Positions 1 to 10,161 of a stretch of 64,000 bases of DNA are shown in pieces. The position numbers and the translations under genes are program-made. Each line of letters starts with the position of its first letter. Positions within the stretch are counted from its first letter, which is position 1. The DNA comes from Poa pratensis (lineage: Eukaryota > Streptophyta > Magnoliopsida > Poales > Poaceae): contig CAMZMU010000049.1 of the NCBI GenBank assembly GCA_947311845.1, forward strand, positions 10,555,138 to 10,619,137, in the 5' to 3' direction. The notes below the pieces were generated by a model. That model was not told the origin of the DNA and did not search any database. It saw only the letters and a list, made by a program, of their open reading frames with translations.

Positions 1-470
1 CCTGCAAATTAAGTATCGATCGATTTATCCAAATGGTACTGCTCCGATTTTACTTGCGGTGGAAGTCGCGCACCAGTTGATCAAAATACTTCACCGGAAC
101 GACGGATGGGTCAGCTCATCCACCGTGTAGGAGCAAGCCAGCAAGGGACGATCCTTGCAGTGATCGAGGTTCTGGAACACCCAACTGCCGGAACTTTCTG
201 GTGTTTGTTGAAGGATATTTGGTCGACCAGGATTTTTCAACCTTTTTGCGCGCTTTATCAGGTACTCCCTCCGTTCCATAATATAAGATGTTTTAGGTGC
301 TACACATGTTGTCTAGATTCATACAAAAAAGAGTGGACATGCACACTAAAACATGTCTACATACATATGTGTGCATGTGAACGTGGTAATAGGCTAAAAC
401 ATCTTATATTGTGCAACGGAGGGAGTAGTATAAAGGTTAGGCGACCTGTCCGGCGATGGTGACTTGCTTA
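1..470. repeat. Duplicated intergenic block, copy 1 (interrupted by a MITE)
   Basis: This stretch is a diverged copy of about 13561-13830. Shared stretches include TTTACTTGCGGTGGAAGT, GGATATTTGGTCGACCAGGA and GTATAAAGGTTAGGC, in the same order and orientation. The copy here is interrupted at 265-425 by a Stowaway MITE that is absent from the other copy. No convincing coding sequence is present; the 118-codon frame at 106-462 runs through the MITE and is not a gene. Confidence 0.75.
265..425. mobile_element. Stowaway MITE (Tc1/mariner type)
   Basis: The element is about 161 bp with terminal inverted repeats beginning CTCCCTCCGTTCC and ending in the inverted counterpart CAACGGAGGGAG. It is flanked by TA dinucleotides (263-264 and 426-427), the usual mariner target duplication. 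The empty site is visible in the paralogous block near 13760, where the host sequence runs through without the element. Confidence 0.9.
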
Positions 471-1589
471 CGGTATATGTGGCTCTGTTCTACTAAATAC
501 TACTCCACCTGTTCCAAATTATAGGCCGTTTTGGCAGCTTACAGAGGTAGTATAAATTACCACCCACAGCCTTGCTAAAGTGTATAATTCATTGTCTAAA
601 CGCTAGATAAAATTTTACTAATTGATTTTTTTCCGAGAGTGATTTTAGGAGCTGACTGTAAGATAAAAAAATGAAATGACATAATTAAATTTCCTTTTAC
701 TAAAAACATAGACACAGAAGAACACTCTAACTCATACACATAAGTGCGCGGATCCAAAGATGTCACTTGGATAAATCTAAGATTTACACATGATATATAG
801 ATCTATGTATACATCGATGCATAAGGACACACGATTACAACTAAACGTGCATCCGCCCGAAGGTGTGTGACTTAAATGCTCAAAGCTACTTGTTAGGATG
901 CACCATTGCATACCATAACAATGTGTCCTCCCTCGGTTTGCAAAGAAGATATAGGTTTGATATCACAATGTTGTTTGTTTAATTTACACATCATGGTAGG
1001 CTATGGTTTGAGACTTAGATTTACGAAAATTGCAGAAGTTATAGTTTAGTTTTAATATAAGATGTCCTTTTCGGAGCAAGCAAGATTTCCTCTGATTTGG
1101 ACTACCATTAGATGTTTCAGAGCTGGATTTTGAAACATTTACTTGTACGGAAGACCATTCACATCATATATACACATGAGCTAACGTTCGATTGAAAAAA
1201 TCACACAATTGAAGAATCAATCTACAACTTTACCTTTTACCTTTGTTTCCCTTGTTTTTTTGTTTCTGGTTTTGTATGTTTTTTATTAGAGAGCATGGAT
1301 CTACGAAGTGATCCCATCGGCGGAGGAACCGAGCAGGCTATAGAGACATTGTGCGTCCAGAAGGGGTCTCTCTCGAGTTTGTGGGGTTTTTAATGGTCTT
1401 GCGTATAGTGCTCCTGGCGAGTCTCATTTGGCGATGTGTTCTACTTATAACAACAACGTGAATTTCTCATGATTTTACGAGCTTCCAGCAAAAACTCATA
1501 AATTGCTCGATGAACAACCACTTGCTAAAACAATATACCAATTAATGTTGAACATCCAATAAAATCCACCACCTTACCATAAAACTTTG
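471..1589. other. AT-rich intergenic sequence, no gene seen
   Basis: No open frame of useful length, RNA gene or complete transposon is recognised. A possible degenerate Stowaway terminus (ACTCCACCTGTTCCAAATTATAGG) lies near 509-532, but its partner end was not found. Confidence 0.5.
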
Positions 1590-1760
1590 ATCCATATACG
1601 CACAACTCAATTCATTATTCTCACTTATAGAACAAGTCCCCACCTTTCTGCTAAATTTAATCTAGAAAGCAAGAGAGTGTGTTTTGCGCTCTTCTGCTCA
1701 ATATTTAAACGATAGATTGTGGAGGCGAAGCATTGACCATACCTCCAGATGGGATTGAGC
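1590..1760. repeat. Duplicated intergenic block, second segment
   Basis: This segment resembles 13260-13490: ACTCAATTCATTATTCT, CTCAATATTTAAA, GATTGTGG and AAGCATTGACCAT occur in the same order in both. In the 13-kb copy this segment lies directly before the partner of 1-470; here it lies after it. The two copies have therefore been rearranged or belong to a longer tandem series that begins outside the window. Confidence 0.6.
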
Positions 1761-1789
1761 TTCAGTTACTTGGTGAGACTATGTTTCAA

Positions 1790-2177
1790 GGTGACTTACC
1801 CCCTTATCAACCATTCATTTAATATCCGACGCGTCAGAACGACCCATATTTGAGGTAAAAAAGTAAAATATTCAGAAAATTTGAAAATTTCTAACAATTC
1901 ATAAATGTTCCGTTTCACATTATGTTATAGTTTCAAGCCATTTAGATGTATGGTTTGTGATTAAATAGCATTTTGAGATCAAATACATACAAAATCGTTT
2001 AGTCACAAACTATATATTCAAATGAGTTGAAACTTTCACAAAAGATAAAACAGAACATTTATGATTTATTAGAGTTTTTTCAAATTTTTCTGAACACTTT
2101 AATTATTTTGTTTAGAATCTTAATTAATCTGATACGTCGGATCTTGATTGGACGGCTGATACATGAGGTAAGTCACC
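1790..2177. mobile_element. Foldback MITE, about 390 bp
   Basis: The ends are long imperfect inverted repeats: GGTGACTTACC at the left and GGTAAGTCACC at the right, followed inwards by matching blocks around ATCCGACG/CGTCGGAT and AAATGTTCCGTTT/AACAGAACATTT. Almost the whole element can fold back on itself. It has no coding capacity. A target duplication could not be fixed, so the superfamily (Mutator-like is possible) is open. Confidence 0.7.
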
Positions 2178-2732
2178 GTGAGTTCGACCTGGTCTCTTGA
2201 AGAGTTGAAGTCACCGAAGCGGGGAGAAGTTGCTCTATTAGGATTTCTCCGTGGGATTTGCATGGGTTGGGCACAATCTTGTCTCTCTTTATTCGTTTAT
2301 CTCGAGAGCTTGTGTCCATTTATCTTAAGCATTGAACTATATTTGCTATTTGTGTGCTTGTGAACTATGTTCTATGTGTGATGAGACATCCGGATTTCGG
2401 TATTATTTTTATCTATGGTTGAGACTAAATTCTTTTGCATTGTTACGTTCTCTACACTATTATGCATCGGTATTGTTTCTATCTCAAAGTCTCAACTTGT
2501 CAAGTCTATGTCTCATCTCTTATGCAAATTTGTTGTTATGCTATATTATGTTTCCTTTTCTTACTTGTGAAAGGCTTTGGGCCTATATGTTGTGCATTTG
2601 TATTCCAATGCAAATTTCTAATATGCACACATTTAGGGGGAGCTTCTCTATCTTTTGGAAACATGTGGATATTTGTTCTAGAGTTTTATTGCAAATTCTA
2701 GTGTTGTCATCTAACACCAAAAAAGGGAAGAT
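2178..2732 (+). mobile_element. 3' internal end of a Ty1/copia-like element (remnant)
   Basis: Low-complexity T-rich sequence with GGGGGAGCTTCTC and ending in a purine-rich tract AAAAAAGGGAAGAT (2719-2732) directly before an LTR that begins TGAAAG. This arrangement, a 'gggggagc' spacer then a polypurine tract then the 3' LTR, is known from Maximus/SIRE-type copia elements of grasses. No gag or pol is present, so only the last 0.55 kb of the internal region survives. The open frames here (2178-2787) are not regarded as genes. Confidence 0.5.
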
Positions 2733-5311
2733 TGAAAGAACATTTCTTAATCCCTTGTTGGTTTTGTGTGTTAGGCAACAACACTAGTGATGATCTAATT
2801 ATATGTCAAGTGATGTAGGTTTTAGATGAGTAAAACATATAAGCATTGACCCCAAAAATGCAAAATGAAAAGAGCGTGCAATAATATGCCCAGATTTTAT
2901 GTCTGGAAAACCGGATAATCCGGCCCCCAAACTTTTCTGAGATTTTCGCCAAGGAAAGTTTGGCGTCCAATTGCGCGGCTCACTGGACTGCCCCGGGTAT
3001 TTTGGCCAGATATTTGCCCCGGATATTTGGTGGAAGCCGGATTATTTGCAAAACTGGATAATCCGGCCCGGCCCCCGAATTTTTGCAATGGCTCAATTTT
3101 TGGGAGGGGTATAAATACCCCTCCCCTTCTTCAACCTCAAGTAGCTCGTGCAAGACTTCAAGAACACCAAACGCTGAGCCACCAAATCAATTAGATCTCC
3201 TCCTCCACCCACTCAAACTCGCTCATCTTTGGAGGATCGAAGGAGAAGACCAAGATCTACATTCCTACCCAAGCGATTTACTTTTCCCCCTCATTCACTT
3301 GAGGGATTTGTGCCTAGGATTTCCTTTGGGAAGACCTAGGCTTCTTGTTCTCATTTGATTGTTGTTGTGACATATTGTGGTGATTTGGGAGCCTCCAATT
3401 CAGTTGTGGATGCGTGCCCCAAGATCGTTGTAAAGGCTCCGGATTCCGCCTTGAAGGATTCCGATAGTGGAAGGTGAACTAATCCTTTGTGGTGCGGTGA
3501 TGCATGTAAAATGCATACATGAACTTTACATTTTTATTACTTGATATTCCAACTTATTTGCATCATATATGGGTTATATTTATGTTTTATAATGATTTTA
3601 GGGGATAATTCACAGTTTCCCCATTTATTTGGAATTATAACCCTGCAGAACCAGAAAACCCCTTTTTCCATGTTTTTGACTTTCAGGGACCAAACGACGT
3701 CCAAATGACCTAATATTTTACGGGGCCCAATATTTGGAAATAAGAAGACGTACGAGCCAAGGATCCGCGAAAAAGGAAGTCCGAGGAAGAAAATAGATGG
3801 TCCCACACGGCCAGATTCCTTGGCCGTGTGGGACCACCTCTTTTATTCCTCGTGGCTCCGATGCCGTCCGTTTTCATCTCCGTGGCTTCGTCTTGACCTA
3901 AAAACGTCTATAAAAATAGTCCCCCGAGGAGTTTCGCGAGGAGGCGGCGGAGAAACACAAAACCACAAAACAGAAGACAGAAGGCTGCCGCCGGAGAAGA
4001 TCGGAGGGGGGAAACGCCGCCGGGATCACCTTCGGAAGGCTCCTCCATTCCCCCTCCGGAGTCTCCATCAAGTGTGCTCACCATGACCATGTGTGAGTAG
4101 TTTTTACCGAGGCTGAGGGCTCGTGCCGGTAGCTATGTGGTTCATCTCTCTCTCCCATGGTGTCATCTTTATGTGATCATGAGATTTGTAATCTAGTTGA
4201 ATCCATAGATGTTACTCTTCATTATCTTATGAATTATGCTACTCAAGTGGTTTTATTAATGTAAACTCCGGAGTCACCTTTGTCTCATGGTGCGAAGTTG
4301 ACAGTGTGCGCATCGTGTGTGACTCTTAGGCTAAAGTTTACAGGAATACTTATCATGAGCTATTATTTGTGTTGGATGTCTCTATGAAATTGTGGTGTTT
4401 GTCTAGTACTATTTTGGGACGCTCTTAGTGACATTGGGGTCCCCCAGATGTGGAATGCAACTTTAAGTTGTGCTTTTGTAGCCCTACACAATGAATTGGT
4501 GTTTGTTATCCAACAGGAGAATAGTTCAGAGTAGCATAGTGAAGAGGAAATATCTATGTATTCAATTATATTATAATTGTTGAGAGTGTCCACTAGTGAA
4601 AGTATGATCCCTAGGCCTTATTTCCAAGCATTGAAACACCGTTTGCTCTCATTTTGTCTCATGTTTGCTTGCTGCCATCTTTATTTCAGATTGCAATTAC
4701 CACTTATAACCATCCATATTACTTGCATTTCACTATCTCTTCGCCGAACTAGTGCACCTATACATCTGACAAGTGTATTAGGTGTGTTGGGGACACAAGA
4801 GACTTCTTGTATCTTAATTGCAGGGTTGCTTGAGAGGGATATCTTTGACCTATACCTCGCTGAGTTCGATAAACCTTGGGTGATCCACTTAAGGGAAACT
4901 TGCTGCTGTTCTACAAACCTCTGCACTTGGAGGCCCAACACTGTCTACAAGAATAGAAGCGTGCGTAGACATCATGCGGTTCATCGGAGAATAGGGTGAG
5001 ACCTTTGTGGCGTTGAGTAGGCCTTTGTGGTGAGCTCACACCCCTCCAACGAGACGTACTCCCCTCAAAAGAGGAACTCGGGAATACATCCTTGTCTCCG
5101 CGTACTTCCCCTTCGGTTACTCCTTTCCTTGTAATCTTTACTTGTATCTTGTATCTTGCTTTGTTGCTAGCTTGTCATATAGGTAAATTCACCGTAGTTG
5201 CATATCTAGAGATTTTATCTTTGTGTCAAGCCTTAATCGAAAAAGAATTAAAATTTGAAGTAGCATCTATTCACCCCCCCCCCCCCTCTAGGTGCCCATA
5301 CGATCCTTTCA
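2733..5311 (+). mobile_element. Copia-type LTR, split by a nested solo LTR
   Basis: The LTR begins TGAAAG at 2733 and ends CTTTCA at 5311, so its termini are perfect 6-bp inverted repeats. Just inside the 3' end is the C-tract and CTCTAGGTGCCC motif common in Maximus/SIRE-type LTRs. Without the nested insertion at 3498-4974 (plus one target copy) it is about 1.1 kb long. It follows a polypurine tract, so it is a 3' LTR. No second LTR of this element is in the window. Confidence 0.65.
3498..4974 (+). mobile_element. Nested solo LTR (gypsy-like) with 5-bp TSD
   Basis: A 1.48-kb LTR beginning TGATG and ending CATCA, bounded by the identical 5-mers TGCGG at 3493-3497 and 4975-4979. It has no internal domain, so it is a solo LTR left by LTR-LTR recombination, or a single LTR insertion product. 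A long inverted repeat (GGTCCCACACGGCCA around 3799-3833) lies inside. The superfamily is inferred from resemblance to common Triticeae LTRs and not from coding sequence. Confidence 0.8.
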
Positions 5312-5416
5312 GTCGCTGCTATGGTCGTGGTTACTGCCCGCACAGACACAAACAGACATATCCGGAGGAAATGGGTTGTGGCATTGGAGTTGCCCTTAGG
5401 ATTCTTCGTGTTTGAC

Positions 5417-5715
5417 GATGGCTCAACCTACGCCACTTGCGTAGTTGGCAGAAGGGAGACAATATTGAAGAGTTATGTTGATGACTTGACCTGCGCCACT
5501 TGCGTAGTTGCCGGAAAGGAGACAATTTTGAAGCGTTATGCCGATGGTTGGACCTGCACCACTGGCATAGTTGGGGGAAGCGAGAGGACGTTGAAGCATT
5601 AAGCCGATGGCTAGACCTGCGCCACTGACAGTAGTTGGCGGATGCGAGACAATATTGAAGCGTTATGCCGATGTCTAGACCTGCGCCACTGACGTAGTTG
5701 GCGGAAGCGAGACAA
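5417..5715 (+). repeat. 63-bp tandem repeat, about 5 copies
   Basis: Units start near 5417, 5480, 5543, 5606 and 5670, so the period is 63, 63, 63 and 64 bp. Each unit holds a GACCTGCGCCAC core, GCGTAGTTGGCGG and TTGAAGCGTTATGCCGATGG. The 63-bp period equals 21 codons, so one plus-strand frame (5321-5602) stays open through the first three units, as expected for a minisatellite born in coding sequence. The last unit is incomplete. Confidence 0.85.
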
Positions 5716-6284
5716 AGCCACAAGTATGTACATAAGTAATGGTTTCAGTAAGGTGAACCATGTAATATTGATCGAGGGTCAAACCTAAACCTAGTAGTTT
5801 CTAAGTGGTGAAATTGGAGGAGACCCATCGACGCCATCGACCTCCTGGATACCGGAGTGACTCAAGGTTAGTTCTCATGCTTGTAGGTCAATGTTTCTAT
5901 TCTCATGTCTTTAGGTCAATACATATACATGTTTTGAAACTCATGCTTATGCTTTCAAAATTTGTAGGATTGCATCGACGACGCCTTGCGCTACATGTAC
6001 ATGCCTTCGTCATTTTCCCATTCGAGAACTCATCTATGATGGCTTGTGAACATGTTTGATGTCTTATGAACAACTTTGGTGTAAATGTATGCTTGATGTC
6101 GTTGTGAACTGTGTAAATTGATGTTTGACGTGATTTAGAATTGTTAGATATGCTTTGATTTGTTATATATGTGTGTTGTGAGTGCTGTAGTGATGAAAAA
6201 AGAAATTAGATATAAATTGTGTTTTAATTGTAGGGATGTAATCAAATACAGAAACATTCTGTATTTCTGTAAAAAAAACATAGC

Positions 6285-6810
6285 TGTTTGCCGAGTGTTA
6301 CACTCGGCAAATAGGAATTTTTGGCCTTTGCCGAGTATGACACTTGGGCACTCGGCAAATGCTGTTCCCGGGTGGGCACACCCGGGAACATCATTTGCCG
6401 AGTGCTCCCGCTCGGCACTCGGCAAAGAGACGACACGTGGAGGCATGGCAGGCCTCGCCCTGGCGGCTATTTGCCGAGTGTCGGCACTCGGCAAAGCGAA
6501 ATGCCGAGAATGAGACCGGCACTCGGCAAACATATATGCCGAGGGAGAGACTGGGACATGTGGCGTGCCTTGTCCTGCTCTCACCTATGCCGAGGTATTT
6601 GGTGCGCACTCAGCAAAGATGGGACGGTCGTTTGTCACCGGACGGCCGTCATCACCTTTTTTGTGCCGAGTGCAATGCAGAAATACACGGCAAAGATTTT
6701 GCTGACATACCCGTGTTTTGGCACTCGACAAAGAGCTGTTCGCCAGCCAGGTTGTTGACGAGTGCTCTTTGCCGAGTGTAACACTCGGCAAACGTTTTGC
6801 CGACATCTTT
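6285..6810. repeat. CACTA subterminal palindromic repeats
   Basis: TTTGCCGAGTG and its inverse CACTCGGCAAA occur repeatedly, often back to back with a short spacer (for example 6287-6311 and 6769-6793). In CACTA elements such motifs bind the transposase. Several overlapping open frames on both strands (6144-6909) are by-products of the palindromes and are not genes. Confidence 0.75.
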
Positions 6811-6828
6811 TCTTTGATTCCAGTAGTG

Positions 6829-7335
6829 AGAGGGTGAAGTGTTTTTTGCACACATTGGCTTCACAAGGGGTGTCAGGATGCAAAATACACAATGCAAAAC
6901 TTTGAGCACCTCTCGGATTTCATGTGGGTTGGTTATTGTTGAGTGAGGAGAAAATTAAGCCAGTTTGTAGGAATAACTGAGGCAATGTTGGAAAGGTTAA
7001 CTCTGCCCGCAAAAACAAGCTAGCCGGGGAAAATGATTCCCTCAAAAAAGAAGTGAGAAAAAAAAGTAAGGGAATAAGCTTTAAATAAGACCACTAGGTG
7101 AAGTCATCCTTTGATGAGATGCCTGCCAGCCAGGGCTGCATAAGAGGCACGCCAACACAGTATTCCCAAATAGTCACAATTTTATTGCAAAACAAGCTAG
7201 CAGTGTACATGACATGAGGGATTTAAAGCTTGGATGAGACTGATCAATGGGAATAAAGTCTAAAATAAGATGACTTGATCAAGTAATGCCATGATTGGGA
7301 CACACGCTCAGTATAGGAGGCTTGCTAGCTAGCTC
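6829..7335 (+). other. Upstream region of the PGG-domain gene
   Basis: About 0.5 kb between the CACTA end and the TATA box of the next gene. No gene or transposon is recognised. The CACTA right end lies about 550 bp upstream of the start codon, so the promoter of the PGG gene is short or includes transposon sequence. Confidence 0.5.
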
Positions 7336-7343
7336 TATAAATA
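7336..7343 (+). promoter_or_regulatory. TATA box of the PGG-domain gene
   Basis: TATAAATA lies 34-41 bp before the ATG at 7377 in the context AGCTCTATAAATACAC. The spacing predicts a very short 5' leader. Confidence 0.7.
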
Positions 7344-7376
7344 CACTTTCAGAGCTCAACCGAATAAGTAGCAACC

Positions 7377-10161
7377 ATGGCTCCCCAAAATGCCGGCGGC
7401 AGCAACAACATGGACAAACAGGTCCACGATCGGCCTTCGCCGGAGTTCGAGCTGAAGAAGTACCTGGTGCTGCTGGCTACCCTGGTGGCGACGGTCACCT
7501 ACGTGGCGGGGCTCAACCTGCCGGGGGGTTCCTGGCTGGAGGACACGGGCGGGCAGGTGGCCGGCGAGTCAATCCTCCGGGAGACTAACTACTACCGCTA
7601 TATCGTCTTCTACTACTGCAACGCCACCTCCTTCGCCGCGTCGCTGGTGGTGAGCCTCATCCTCCTCCTCCCGAAAGAGCACGACGAGCCCTGGCTCCGG
7701 GCGGTCATGGTGGTCGACCTGTTCGGCCTCATGGGGGCCTACGCCGCCGGGAGCAGCCGTGACTCGTTCACCACCATCTGCGCCTCCGTAATGGTGTTTG
7801 GCCTCTTCGCCTATGTCACTGTCGCCTTCCTCCAATACGCCGTCTATGGCTCTGGCTCTGGCTCTCCAGATCAAGAGAAGGCACTACCAACGAGCTCTGG
7901 CTCTGGCTCTGGCTGTGGCTCCAATAATCCATATCAAGAGACGGCACCAGCGGAGCACGAAATCCTGATGGTGCTCGCCGTCTCTGGCTCTGGCTCTGGC
8001 TCACCAGATCAAGAGAAGGCACTACCAACGAGCTCTGGCTCTGGCTCTGGCTCTAGCTCTGGCTTTGGCTCTGGCTCTGGCTCCAATAATCCATATCAAG
8101 AGACGGCACCAGCGGAGCACGAGATCCTGATGGTGCTCGCCATCTTCGCGGCAACCATCGCGTACGTGGCAGGGATGAGCCCTCCCGGCGGCTTCTGGCG
8201 GAGCACGCAGGAGGGCCACCACACCGGCGGCGACCCGATTCTGCAGGGCGGCGGCCACTCCGTCCGCTACAAGGTTTTCTTCTTCTGCAACACCACCGCC
8301 TTCGTTGCGTCCCTGCTCGCCATCATGCTCATCGTCGACTTCAAGAAGCTCAACATCCGCGGCAGTGCCCGCGGTTACGGGATCAATGGATCCGTCGTCA
8401 CGGCGCTGTTTGGCCTCGGCGGTGCCTACGCCGCCGGGAGCTGCAGGGACCCTGGTTGCACCGCTTATGTGCTCTCACCTGCAGTGGTAGCAGTTGTTGC
8501 CTACATTTCTCTCCAGGTGCCTCTTACTAAAGCCACCATGGGCATTGCTAAAGCCATCAAGCTTCCGGAAATTACTGGAGCCATAATCGGAATAAGAGGC
8601 ATCTTTACTCGTCCGAGGTAATAAGTGTGTTTCCTTGGCAGATCACAATTAATTTAATTATAAGTTCAGATTTTTGTTTTTCCTTTTTTTTCCAGGCCTC
8701 TGCATATATATATTATATTTTTCCTCATGTCCTAAATTTCATTCATGTCGTAGCAAAGGAATTTCATCTATCTGTGCGATTTGGAGGGTCGACAGACAGC
8801 GTGACGACAGACTCGACAAGGCTCGCGAGTTTATTCAGTTGCTTGCCATACTTGCGGCGACCATCACTTATCAAGCAGGACTAGACCCACCGGGAGGCCT
8901 CTGGCCAGACAATGGGGTGGGTCATCCTATTGGAGACTCGATACTCCTCACAACACACCCGGGACGGTACAAGGTGTTCTTCTACTGTAACTCGGCGGCT
9001 TTTGTGGCGTCCCTGGTCATCATCGTCATGCTACAGAGTGAGTACCTAGTTAGGCTCCACGTCCTGGAGGCTGCTATGATACTAGACTTGTTCAGCCTGG
9101 TGGGCGCATACGCCGCAGGGAGCTGCAGGGACACAAGCACCTCCATTTACGTCGTGGCCATTGCTGGCGCCGTCCTCATCTACGTGGTGATTCACATCGT
9201 CTTCTCCACGGTCGACCATAGTTGCATGGACGATGATAAAGAGATGGACAATTACCGCGAGGTGCTGCTACTCCTTGCAATTCTGGCTGCGACCCTCACC
9301 TACCAGGCTGGGCTGACCCCGCCGGGCGGCTTCTGGGAGATGGACGACAAGCATGGGCCGCACCACGCCGGCTTCTCGGTCCTCCAAGACGAGTTCCCTC
9401 GCCGTTACAAGGCCTTCTTCTACTGCAATGCGGCAAGCTTCATGGCGTCCGTGGCTCTCATCATTCTCCTTGTGAACCCCAACCTGTACAAGCCGGGCAT
9501 AAGGTGCAACGCCCTCTTCGTGTGCATGGTGGGAGGCATGTTTGGCCTCATGGCTGCCTACGCTGCTGGGAGCTCCCTGCATCTCAAGGCCTCCATCTTC
9601 GTCCTCGTATTGGTTGCTCTAGTGTTTCTTTATACAGGCTATGCGTACTACTACACCCGCCCTAAACAACATCAGCAACAACAACATCAACAACATCAGC
9701 AACAACAACAAGCTAACAACAACATGGCCAAGTACTTGATGCTACTAGGGATACTGGCTGCGAGTGTCACCTACCTGACAGGCCTCAAACCGCCCGGTGG
9801 CCTGTGGAGGGACGACAACAATGGGCACTCCGCTGGCAGCCCCATGCTGTACGACATGGACAGGCACCGCCACTATGTTTTCTTCTACTTCAACTCCACT
9901 TCCTTCATGGCTTCCATCGTCGTCATCGCCTTGCTCCTCCAACGGAATCGGCTCCAACAGAATCTGCGTAATGTGGACCTTCGGCCACCTTGGTGGATGC
10001 ACACGGCGATGCTGCTCGACATGCTCGCCCTCCTGGGAGCCTACGCGGCAGGCAGTGCCCGGGACTGGGACACATCTAGGAACGTCATTCTGCTGCTCTT
10101 CCCCGTGGTGGCCTTCCTATGGCTTCTATTCCTCTGCAAGAAAAAGGATGGATCTGTGTAG
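7377..10161 (+). CDS. Membrane protein with five PGG domains (two exons)
   Basis: Proposed model: exon 1 at 7377-8617, intron 8618-8753 (136 bp, GT...AG), exon 2 at 8754-10161, giving 882 residues in one frame. The ATG sits in AACCATGGC, a good plant start context, downstream of a TATA box. The protein contains five PGG domains (Pfam PGG, a plant domain with about four membrane helices), at roughly residues 27-135, 247-362, 438-545, 581-690 and 738-850. Each has a hydrophobic helix ending Y-x-A/T-G-hydrophobic, then PPGG or LPGG, then V/A-F-x-Y/F-C/F-N and a later GAYAAGS motif. PGG domains are usually found after ankyrin repeats; none is present here. Linkers are Ser-Gly rich (about 158-240) and Gln/His/Asn rich (about 716-737). 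The function is unknown; membrane location is inferred from the helices. If the intron is not spliced, two proteins of 414 and up to 495 residues would result; the matched phase and continued domain series favour splicing. Confidence 0.72.
7849..8140 (+). repeat. 138-bp in-frame tandem duplication with Ser-Gly tracts
   Basis: The segment from CCAGATCAAGAGAAGG (7866) recurs at 8004, a distance of 138 bp or 46 codons. Both copies encode SPDQEKALPTSS, a Ser-Gly run, NNPYQETAPAEHEILMVLA. The second copy has a longer GGCTCT-type run. The duplication took in the first residues of the second PGG domain, leaving an orphan EILMVLA stub in copy one before the real domain. Confidence 0.9.
8618..8753 (+). 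other. Inferred intron of the PGG-domain gene
   Basis: The donor is CCGAG|GTAATAAG and the acceptor ATGTCGTAG|CAAAGG. Splicing joins AG to C, making a Ser codon, and places the downstream PGG domains in frame. A stronger-looking acceptor at 8695 (TTTTTTTCCAG) would lead quickly to a stop codon. Confidence 0.6.
9664..9725 (+). repeat. CAA/CAG/CAT microsatellite in coding sequence
   Basis: An imperfect run of CAA, CAG and CAT codons encodes the Gln/His-rich linker between PGG domains 4 and 5 and ends in an Asn run. Length polymorphism here would keep the frame. Confidence 0.8.

Larger units (their letters stand above)
5312..6828 (+). mobile_element. CACTA (En/Spm) transposon, right-end remnant
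   Basis: The right terminus at 6811-6828 reads, on the minus strand, CACTACTGGAATCAAAGA, a canonical CACTA end. Inside it, 6285-6810 carries many copies of the palindromic subterminal motif TTTGCCGAGTG/CACTCGGCAAA. The left terminus is absent; the element may be truncated where the copia LTR ends at 5311, but its true left limit is not known. The part at 5740-6180 looks like transposase-gene 3' sequence without a long reading frame. A short AGA follows the right end and could be a 3-bp target duplication, which cannot be confirmed without the other end. Confidence 0.75.

Noticed and set aside
2178..2787. Open frames of 61-151 codons
   Set aside because: Low-complexity hydrophobic translations in the 3' end of a copia element, crossing the LTR border.
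6144..6909. Overlapping frames on both strands and CRISPR-like repeats
   Set aside because: The repeats are palindromic CACTA subterminal motifs with irregular spacing in a plant genome; the frames follow from the palindromes.
8675..8753. Separate start for the second PGG protein at 8674
   Set aside because: Its first 26 residues are unlike a PGG protein and lie in the inferred intron; the frame-matched splice explains the sequence better.
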